DNA of 6,545 nt from positions 1 to 6,545 of the forward strand of contig CAIVBX010000017.1 of the NCBI GenBank assembly GCA_903904275.1. Reading direction: 5' to 3'. The stretch comes from an uncultured Pseudomonadota bacterium. Its GTDB lineage: Bacteria > Pseudomonadota > Gammaproteobacteria > Methylococcales > Methylomonadaceae. The first letter of the stretch is position 1, and each line of letters opens with the position of its first letter. Shown here piece after piece: positions 1-5,205 of this stretch. The translations under genes were made by a program, and so were the position numbers. The notes beneath the pieces were generated by a model. That model saw nothing but the letters and a program-made list of their open reading frames with translations. It ran no database searches and was not told where the DNA came from.

Positions 1-26
1 ATTTTACGAATGTAAAAATTTAACAT

Positions 27-96
27 TTGTGTACCTCGAATAAAGGTAAAAACTAAACTACCGTAAAAATCACTGTAGTTGACCTTTAGTACACAA
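27..96. repeat. Imperfect inverted repeat
   Basis: Three blocks on the left have reverse complements in the right order on the right: TTGTGTAC (27-34) with GTACACAA (89-96), TAAAGGT (41-47) with ACCTTTA (82-88), and AACTAC (56-61) with GTAGTT (75-80). The centre is 13 bases (62-74). The left arm carries extra unpaired bases (35-40 and 48-55), so the folded form would be a bulged stem of about 21 pairs. Read on the minus strand, the inner 6-bp stem is followed by TAG and five T, so it could weakly terminate the tRNA-Lys transcript. It may instead be the remnant of a small mobile repeat. The function is not known. Confidence 0.5.
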
Positions 97-102
97 TTAC
101 TA

Positions 103-126
103 AGATTCTCGCATCCTTGAAAATCT
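103..126 (-). other. Small hairpin downstream of tRNA-Lys
   Basis: On the minus strand AGATTTTC and GAGAATCT form an 8-bp stem (one G-U pair) around an 8-base loop. In plus-strand RNA the wobble pair would be a C-A mismatch, so the structure fits a minus-strand transcript better. It lies about 20 bases past the 3' end of the tRNA. No run of T follows it, so it may be a 3' processing or trailer structure rather than a true terminator. Confidence 0.35.
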
Positions 127-146
127 CTTTAAATTCAAATAGTTGA

Positions 147-222
147 TGGTGGGTCGTGCGCGATTCGAACGCGCGACCATCGCATTAAAAGTGCGGTGCT
201 CTACCAGCTGAGCTAACGACCC
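147..222 (-). tRNA. tRNA-Lys (anticodon UUU)
   Basis: This is a complete 76-nt tRNA with an encoded CCA end. The acceptor stem GGGTCGT/ACGACCC, D stem GCTC/GAGC and T stem GCGCG/CGCGC (loop TTCGAAT) all pair perfectly. The anticodon loop is CTTTTAA, giving anticodon TTT at 187-189, which reads the lysine codons AAA and AAG. The sequence closely follows the enterobacterial tRNA-Lys pattern, including GGTC in the variable loop. One oddity is that the first anticodon-stem pair (27-43) is C with A, a mismatch, where E. coli has G-U; the other four stem pairs are normal. A short inverted repeat (AAATAGTT 137-144, AACTATTT 228-235) brackets the gene and could extend the precursor stem. The gene stands alone, divergent from rlmD. 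Confidence 0.97.
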
Positions 223-238
223 GAAAAACTATTTCTTA

Positions 239-267
239 ATTATAACGATAATTAAAAAAAATGCAAA
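239..267 (-). promoter_or_regulatory. Promoter of tRNA-Lys
   Basis: Read on the minus strand, there is a perfect -10 box TATAAT (244 to 239) and, 17 bases upstream, TTTGCA (267 to 262), which matches four of six -35 consensus positions. Transcription would start near 232, about ten bases before the tRNA 5' end at 222. That spacing suits a tRNA gene with a short leader. No GC-rich stringent-control discriminator is visible after the -10 box. Confidence 0.6.
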
Positions 268-305
268 CAATATGAATCAACAGATATCAACATTATTAAT
301 TTTGG

Positions 306-333
306 CAAGACTACATAATCAAGACTACATAAT
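306..333. repeat. 14-bp perfect tandem duplication
   Basis: CAAGACTACATAAT occurs at 306-319 and again immediately at 320-333 without a mismatch. Two copies only. Its length is compatible with replication slippage or with repair of a transposition target duplication. No coding or known regulatory role is visible. Confidence 0.8.
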
Positions 334-365
334 TAAAAAAACACTTAAAATGGACGTTAGTGCGT

Positions 366-390
366 AAAAAAACACCCGAAATGGGCTTTC
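366..390 (-). terminator. Possible weak terminator, minus strand
   Basis: On the minus strand GCCC (386-383) and GGGT (377-374) pair around a five-base loop. After one mismatch the flanking A-rich and T-rich bases add a few pairs. A run of seven T (372-366) follows. The core stem is short. No gene is visible upstream on the minus strand, so if the terminator is real its gene has been lost or is an unrecognised small RNA. Confidence 0.35.
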
Positions 391-398
391 CATTTACC

Positions 399-429
399 AA
401 AAAATTTAAAACAGATTTCCTAAAATCTG
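399..429 (-). terminator. Hairpin with T-rich tail, minus strand
   Basis: CAGATTT (412-418) and AAATCTG (423-429) form a perfect 7-bp stem around a four-base loop. On the minus strand the stem is followed by TTTT, AAA and TTTTTT (411 to 399), the shape of an intrinsic terminator, although the stem is AT-rich. It lies just upstream, in the minus-strand sense, of the second hairpin at 366-390. No minus-strand gene that it would serve can be seen. Confidence 0.35.
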
Positions 430-534
430 CATCTTAAATGTACACAATAAAAGTTAACTCGTTGAAAATTATGTAAAATGCTAATTTTTATGACACATTT
501 AAAGAGTATGGGACAAATCAATTAACTAAGTGGG

Positions 535-702
535 ATGTTAAATCAACATTTTGGATGGCACAAAGCAAAAATGGATTGCTTTGTAGGAATGTTATTTACG
601 CTTCTGCAAATTAGAACCGTTAATCTAACGCTGCCCTGGGAAGAAGGCTTTCCAAGTAAAACTAAAATCGAATCACGTTATTGCTGAATTCAAACATTTA
701 TT
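535..702 (+). pseudogene. IS4-family transposase remnant, N-terminal fragment
   Basis: Reading from ATG at 535 gives a 50-residue piece that starts MLNQHFGWHKAK, continues VGMLFTLLQIRTVNL and FPSKTKIESRY, and then meets TGA at 685-687. Beyond the stop the same frame resumes with IQTF. This order (WHKAK, LLxxRTVNL, FPSKxKxxSRY, then RRIQRFF) is the N-terminal pattern I recognise from IS4-family transposases. The expected Arg-Arg before IQ is here TGC-TGA, explained by C-to-T changes in CGC-CGA. Intact IS4 transposases are about 350-400 residues with a DDE catalytic core. Everything after the N-terminus is missing, since rlmD starts at 820. The stretch between RTVNLT and FPSK is also atypical and may contain a small indel. 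The product is certainly non-functional. The family call is from memory of the motif, without a search. Confidence 0.65.
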
Positions 703-777
703 CATAGGAGTTGATTGTAGCTGATTCAATATGGCAATTAAATGTGACAAAAAAAACGGGAAATTCGTTACACCCTT

Positions 778-783
778 TATAAT
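778..783 (+). promoter_or_regulatory. Candidate -10 box for rlmD-thiO
   Basis: A perfect TATAAT lies 36 bases before the rlmD start codon and would start transcription near 790. No convincing -35 box sits 16-18 bases upstream, and no extended -10 TG is present. GTGACA (744-749) resembles a -35 box but is too far away (28 bases). In such AT-rich DNA a chance match is possible. Confidence 0.35.
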
Positions 784-819
784 TAAAATTAAATTCAAAC
801 TACAAAAATTCAAAATTTC

Positions 820-2160
820 ATGGCAAAAAGAATCCGCAGTCGTAAAAAAACCTTTTCAGAAATTCCAACACTCACCACAATTGAATCATTAGCCCACGAC
901 GGACGCGGTGTTACGCACGTTGAAGGTAAAGTGATTTTTATTGACGAAGCCTTACCAACTGAACAAGTCGAATTCATTTACACCGATAGCCGCAAAGATT
1001 ACGCTGAAGGAAAAGTGGTTAAATTATTAACCTGCGCCGAAGTTCGAGTTGACGCGCCTTGCGCTCATTATGGTATTTGCGGCGGTTGCAGTTTTCAACA
1101 CGTCGAAGTCAACGCACAAATTCAAATTAAACAAGATTTATTGATTGACCAATTTAAACGCATTGGCAAAGTGGAAATTCCTGAATTATGGTCGCCAATG
1201 GTCGGAGAACATTGGGGGTATCGTCGAAAAGCACGAATGGGCGTGAAATATGTGGCGAAAAAAGAGCGCGTTTTGGTGGGATTTCGTGAACGTCGCAATC
1301 CGTATTTAGCGGAAATTGACAGTTGCCTTGTGATGCACCCGATTGTAGGAACACGTTTAATCGAACTTGGCGAAATGATTGAAAGTTTGACGATTCGGGA
1401 CAAAATCCCGCAAATCGAAGTGGCGATTGGCGATGAAAAATGCGTTTTAGCGATTCGGGTTTTAGAACCACCAACGCTTGAAGACAAAGAAAAAATGCGT
1501 ACTTTTGCACATAAAAATGACATCAGTATCTGCCTTCAACCTAAAGGTCCTGATACGATTGCGCCGCTTAATGGTGAACCTGAAATTATGCTGACTTATG
1601 CGTTGCCTGACCACAACATTGAATTTAAATTCCGTCCTGCGATGTTCACGCAAGTCAATTACAACATCAATCGACAAATGATTAACCGTGTTTTGGACAC
1701 GATGCAATTAACGAAAGAAGACAATGTATTAGATTTGTTTTGTGGGCTAGGCAATTTTACGTTGCCGCTCGCAAAATATGCGGGAAATGTTGTCGGCGTT
1801 GAAGGCGATCAACCACTTGTGAATCATGCAAAAGAAAATGCGCGACACAATAATATCGAAAATGTTGAATTTTATGCCGCAGATTTAACGAAAGATATTA
1901 GCCAAATGCCGTGGGCAAATCGTCAATACAATAAAATTATGCTTGATCCGTCGCGTGCTGGCGCGTCTGAAATTTTGCATCATTTGAAACGCTGGCAACC
2001 CGAACAAATTATGTATGTTTCATGTAATCCATCAACATTGGCGCGTGATGCGGGAATTTTGGTGAATGAATTAGGGTATAAATTAGTCAAAGCTGGCGTG
2101 ATGGATATGTTTCCGCATACAGGTCACGTTGAGTCGATGGCGTTATTTGTAAAAGGTTAA
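820..2160 (+). CDS. rlmD: 23S rRNA (uracil-1939-C5)-methyltransferase RlmD
   Basis: This cytoplasmic enzyme uses S-adenosylmethionine to make 5-methyluridine at the U1939 position (E. coli numbering) of 23S rRNA. The 446-residue protein is slightly longer than E. coli RlmD (433). An RNA-binding TRAM domain occupies about residues 13-70. The iron-sulfur cluster ligands are C81, C87 and C90 (CAHYGICGGC) plus C169. The SAM-binding motif LDLFCGLGNF is at 304-313, LDPSRAG at 375-381, the catalytic nucleophile C402 is in YVSCNP, and the general base is E438 in GHVES. All the key residues are present, so it should be active. The start at 820 is the only sensible one, since the basic N-terminus matches the family, but no Shine-Dalgarno sequence precedes it. 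The gene ends two bases before thiO, so the two are almost certainly cotranscribed. RlmC and TrmA are close relatives; the TRAM domain plus overall match favours RlmD. Confidence 0.95.
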   Translation: MAKRIRSRKKTFSEIPTLTTIESLAHDGRGVTHVEGKVIFIDEALPTEQVEFIYTDSRKDYAEGKVVKLLTCAEVRVDAPCAHYGICGGCSFQHVEVNAQIQIKQDLLIDQFKRIGKVEIPELWSPMVGEHWGYRRKARMGVKYVAKKERVLVGFRERRNPYLAEIDSCLVMHPIVGTRLIELGEMIESLTIRDKIPQIEVAIGDEKCVLAIRVLEPPTLEDKEKMRTFAHKNDISICLQPKGPDTIAPLNGEPEIMLTYALPDHNIEFKFRPAMFTQVNYNINRQMINRVLDTMQLTKEDNVLDLFCGLGNFTLPLAKYAGNVVGVEGDQPLVNHAKENARHNNIENVEFYAADLTKDISQMPWANRQYNKIMLDPSRAGASEILHHLKRWQPEQIMYVSCNPSTLARDAGILVNELGYKLVKAGVMDMFPHTGHVESMALFVKG

Positions 2161-2162
2161 CA

Positions 2163-3257
2163 ATGCAAAATTCAGATATTACGATTATCGGTGGCGGCGT
2201 AATGGGATTGATGACCGCGAGAGAATTTTTGAAAACAGGTGCATCGGTCACTATTTTAGAAAAAAATCAGTGTGGGCAAGAATCTTCATGGGCGGGTGGT
2301 GGTATTTTGTCGCCACTTTATCCCTGGCGACAGGCGCAAGCAATTACAGATTTAGTGTTACCGAGTTTGCAACGCTTCCCCTTAATTGCGGATGAATTAC
2401 ATTCAAATACAGGAATCAATCCCGAATGGATACAAAGTGGCTTATTGATTACACAAAATCCTGATGCCGAATTAGCGCGTGAATGGTGTGAAAAATCACA
2501 AATTAACATTGAAAAACCAACCGATGCACAATTTGAAAATTTAACGGTTGAAACAAAAAATCCCATTTTTTTACCTGATATTGCTCAAATTCGTAATCCG
2601 CGTTTGTTGCAAGCCTTAAAGAAAGATGTGTTAAATAAAGGCGTTCGGTTGATTGAGAATTGTGAAATTACAGATTTTGATATTGAACATAATCGGATTC
2701 ATCATCTAAAAAGCAATCATGGCAAATTTTCGGCGGCTGAATTTGTTATGGCGACTGGCGCGTGGACACGTTCTATTTTTCAAGAACTGTTAATCGGTTT
2801 AATCGATACGCCCGAAATTTTTCCTGCGAAAGGACAAATGTTATTGTTCGACGCGCCAATCGGCGTATTAACAAACATTGTGTTACATGGTGATCAATAT
2901 TTAATCCCGCGTAGTGATGGAAAAATTTTAGCGGGAAGTACCGTGGAATATGATGTTTTTCATAAAAATTTGACTGTAGAAGCTCACGAAAAGTTAATTT
3001 ATTTTGCAACAAACGTCATGCCGTTCCTTAAAAAAGCGCCCATGATTAAACAATGGGCGGGCTTACGTCCAGCAACGGAAAATGGTGTGCCTTATATTTG
3101 TAGACATCCCGAAATTCACAATTTAACGCTGAATGCAGGACATTTTCGTAATGGGTTAAATATGTCGCCTGCGTCTGCACAATTAGTAGTGGATTTAATT
3201 TTAAATCGTTCGCCAATTGTGAATCCAAGCGCGTATGATTTTTTTAGAAAAATGTAA
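2163..3257 (+). CDS. thiO: Glycine oxidase ThiO-type FAD enzyme
   Basis: This 364-residue flavoenzyme of the D-amino-acid oxidase superfamily is likely to oxidise glycine to its imine, which feeds thiazole ring formation in thiamine synthesis, with oxygen reduced to peroxide. The FAD-binding fold starts at once (GGGVMG, residues 10-15) and the ribose-binding acid is E33. The family segment SSWAGGGILSP is at 41-51. The C-terminal substrate half holds Y246, R302 (in AGLRPAT) and R329 (in GHFRNG), which line up with the substrate-binding Tyr and two Arg of Bacillus subtilis glycine oxidase as I recall them. The length is typical. AAAGG at 2152-2156 is a reasonable ribosome-binding site inside the end of rlmD, and the two-base gap suggests translational coupling. 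No other thi gene is in view, so a broader role on glycine, sarcosine or a D-amino acid cannot be excluded. Confidence 0.85.
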   Translation: MQNSDITIIGGGVMGLMTAREFLKTGASVTILEKNQCGQESSWAGGGILSPLYPWRQAQAITDLVLPSLQRFPLIADELHSNTGINPEWIQSGLLITQNPDAELAREWCEKSQINIEKPTDAQFENLTVETKNPIFLPDIAQIRNPRLLQALKKDVLNKGVRLIENCEITDFDIEHNRIHHLKSNHGKFSAAEFVMATGAWTRSIFQELLIGLIDTPEIFPAKGQMLLFDAPIGVLTNIVLHGDQYLIPRSDGKILAGSTVEYDVFHKNLTVEAHEKLIYFATNVMPFLKKAPMIKQWAGLRPATENGVPYICRHPEIHNLTLNAGHFRNGLNMSPASAQLVVDLILNRSPIVNPSAYDFFRKM

Positions 3258-3289
3258 CAAACATCTCAAAAATCTTTCATAAAACAAAC

Positions 3290-3316
3290 AAGTGGGTAAA
3301 TGCACCTGCTTTTTTA
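3290..3316 (+). terminator. Likely intrinsic terminator after thiO
   Basis: AAGTGGGT (3290-3297) pairs with ACCTGCTT (3304-3311), an 8-bp stem with two G-U pairs and a six-base loop. The run of T at 3310-3315 continues directly from the stem. It lies 33 bases after the thiO stop codon. The wobble pairs make it a moderate terminator, so some read-through into aspS is plausible. Confidence 0.5.
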
Positions 3317-3318
3317 TT

Positions 3319-3324
3319 TATAAT
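3319..3324 (+). promoter_or_regulatory. Candidate -10 box for aspS
   Basis: A perfect TATAAT begins a few bases after the T run of the thiO terminator. Transcription would start near 3331, leaving a leader of about 33 bases to the aspS start. No good -35 match is found at the usual distance; that position falls inside the terminator hairpin. This would give aspS its own promoter apart from rlmD-thiO. Confidence 0.4.
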
Positions 3325-3363
3325 ACCGTTTTAATTTTAATTATTTTAAGTACAGGAAACATT

Positions 3364-5142
3364 ATGCGAACCCACAAATGTGGCGATACAACCCTTGAAC
3401 AACTTGACCAAACTGTAACGATTTGCGGTTGGGTACATCGTCGTCGTGATCACGGCGGTGTGATTTTTATTGATTTGCGCGACCGTGAAGGTTTGGTACA
3501 AGTCGTTTTCGATCCAGATTTGGCTGAACAATTTGCGATTGCTGAACACGTTCGCAGTGAATATGTTTTGCAAATTACAGGTCTTGTGCGCCGTCGTCCT
3601 GAAGGCACAGTCAATAAAAATATGAAATCGGGCGAAATCGAAATTTTGGCAAAAGCTATCGTCGTTCTAAACGAATCTGAAACACCGCCGTTCCCGATTG
3701 AAAGCGATATTGAAGTCAATGAAGAATTGCGTTTGCGTTACCGTTATTTGGATTTGCGTAAAGCGTCAATGCAAGAAAAAATGCGCGTGCGTCGTGACGT
3801 GACGCGAATTATGCGTAATTATTTAGATGACAATGATTTCTTTGAAATCGAAACGCCATATTTAACCAAAGCTACGCCAGAAGGCGCACGCGATTATATT
3901 GTCCCAAGTCGCACACACGAAAATTCGTTTTTCGCGTTGCCACAATCGCCACAACTTTATAAACAAATGCTGATGGTTGCGGGATTTGACCGTTATTATC
4001 AAGTGGTGCGTTGTTTCCGTGATGAAGATTTACGCGCTGACCGTCAACCCGAATTTACTCAACTTGACCTTGAAACGTCGTTCATGAGCGAAGACCAAAT
4101 CATGAACATCACGGAGGAAATGATTCGTCAGTTGTTTGCGAAAGTGATTAACGTCGAATTAGACGCGAAATTCCCACGCATGACGTATGCAGAAGCGATT
4201 TCGCGTTTTGGTATCGACCGCCCAGATTTGCGAATTCCGTTAGAACTTGTTGATATTGCAGAATTCATGAAAGACGTGGATTTCAAAGTGTTTGCCGCGC
4301 CTGCGAATGACCCGAAAGGTCGCATTGCCGCAATGCGTGTGCCGAATGGCGGCAACATCATGACCCGCAAAGAAATCGACGATTTAACCAAATTTGTCAG
4401 CAACTACGGCGCGAAAGGTTTGGCTTACATCAAAATTAACGATTTAGCGGCAGGCGTTGAAGGTTTGCAATCGCCAATCGTGAAATTCGCACCCGCTGAC
4501 GTTTGGGCAAAAGTTATCGAAAAAACAGGCGCGAAAGATGGCGATTTGATTTTCTTTGGTGCGGATAAAGCCAATATCGTCAACGAATCAATGGCGGCAT
4601 TGCGCGTAAAACTCGGTCACGATTTGAATTTAATCGAAGGTAATTGGAAACCTGTTTGGGTTATTGATTTCCCAATGTTTGAATGGGATGACAAAAACGG
4701 ACGTTTCACCGCGATTCACCACCCATTTACTGCACCAAGTTGCTCGGTTGAAGAATTAAAAGCCAATCCAGCGGCGGCTTTATCACAGGCTTACGATTTG
4801 GTGTTAAACGGTACAGAAGTTGGCGGTGGTTCAATTCGTATCAATCGCCCTGCGATGCAACAAGTTGTATTTGAAATTTTAGGCATTGGCGAAGAAGAAG
4901 TACGCGAAAAATTCGGTTTCTTACTCGATGCGTTGAAATTTGGTGCGCCACCACACGGCGGTTTAGCGTTTGGTTTAGACCGATTGGTGATGTTGATGAC
5001 AGGTTCAAGTTCGATTCGTGACGTAATTGCGTTCCCGAAAACACAATCGGCAGCGTGTCCATTAGTGAATGCACCAGCCGTGATTTTGGATGAACAATTG
5101 AAAGAATTGGGAATTCGATTGCTGAAAGCACCGATAAAATAA
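3364..5142 (+). CDS. aspS: Aspartyl-tRNA synthetase, probably non-discriminating
   Basis: This enzyme attaches aspartate to tRNA(Asp), and probably also to tRNA(Asn), in the cytoplasm. The 592 residues form a bacterial-type class II synthetase. The OB-fold anticodon domain covers about 1-105, the first catalytic half about 120-285 (flipping loop TKATPEGARDY 168-178, motif 2 FRDED with R219), the bacterial GAD insertion about 288-425, and the second catalytic half follows with motif 3 GLAFGLDRL (533-541, R540). H30 (RRRDHGG) and G81 (RRPEG) match His31 and Gly82 of Pseudomonas aeruginosa AspRS, which mark the non-discriminating type; E. coli has Leu and Lys there. The start at 3364 is chosen because MRTHKCG matches the family N-terminus and AGGAAA (3354-3359) is well placed. 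An upstream in-frame ATG at 3292 would only add leader and terminator sequence. Confidence 0.97.
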   Translation: MRTHKCGDTTLEQLDQTVTICGWVHRRRDHGGVIFIDLRDREGLVQVVFDPDLAEQFAIAEHVRSEYVLQITGLVRRRPEGTVNKNMKSGEIEILAKAIVVLNESETPPFPIESDIEVNEELRLRYRYLDLRKASMQEKMRVRRDVTRIMRNYLDDNDFFEIETPYLTKATPEGARDYIVPSRTHENSFFALPQSPQLYKQMLMVAGFDRYYQVVRCFRDEDLRADRQPEFTQLDLETSFMSEDQIMNITEEMIRQLFAKVINVELDAKFPRMTYAEAISRFGIDRPDLRIPLELVDIAEFMKDVDFKVFAAPANDPKGRIAAMRVPNGGNIMTRKEIDDLTKFVSNYGAKGLAYIKINDLAAGVEGLQSPIVKFAPADVWAKVIEKTGAKDGDLIFFGADKANIVNESMAALRVKLGHDLNLIEGNWKPVWVIDFPMFEWDDKNGRFTAIHHPFTAPSCSVEELKANPAAALSQAYDLVLNGTEVGGGSIRINRPAMQQVVFEILGIGEEEVREKFGFLLDALKFGAPPHGGLAFGLDRLVMLMTGSSSIRDVIAFPKTQSAACPLVNAPAVILDEQLKELGIRLLKAPIK

Positions 5143-5164
5143 AAATGTCGTTTAGTTAGTTGTG

Positions 5165-5205
5165 AAAAAGCTCTGATTTGTTTTTAGCGAATCAGGGCTT
5201 TTTTT
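5165..5205. terminator. Strong bidirectional terminator
   Basis: Bases 5165-5180 pair with 5188-5203 in a 16-bp stem with two G-U or G-T pairs and a seven-base loop. A run of five A precedes the stem core and at least seven T follow (5199-5205). It therefore has the intrinsic terminator shape in both directions. It ends aspS on the plus strand, 22 bases after its stop, and the convergent lipoprotein gene on the minus strand. The stop codon of the latter (5204-5206) overlaps the T run. Confidence 0.9.

Larger units (their letters stand above)
223..819. other. Long gene-poor stretch between tRNA-Lys and rlmD
   Basis: These roughly 600 bases are very AT-rich and contain no intact gene on either strand. 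From left to right they hold the tRNA-Lys promoter, a 14-bp tandem duplication (306-333), two minus-strand terminator-like hairpins (366-390 and 399-429), the broken start of an IS4-family transposase (535 to about 702) and a candidate -10 box for rlmD (778-783). The sequence looks like an old insertion-element scar rather than a conserved regulatory region. Confidence 0.6.

Noticed and set aside
478..525. A 15-codon open frame upstream of the transposase scar
   Set aside because: Too short, no ribosome-binding site, no recognisable sequence; expected by chance in AT-rich DNA.
1122..1707. Minus-strand open frames inside rlmD
   Set aside because: They are shadows of a strongly conserved plus-strand gene and show no recognisable protein features.
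3292..3363. A 24-residue hydrophobic N-terminal extension of AspRS, like a membrane anchor
   Set aside because: It translates the thiO terminator and the aspS leader. The ATG at 3364 has a good ribosome-binding site and matches the family N-terminus.
3346..5131. Minus-strand open frames across aspS
   Set aside because: Antisense shadows of a highly conserved gene. No start signals or motifs.
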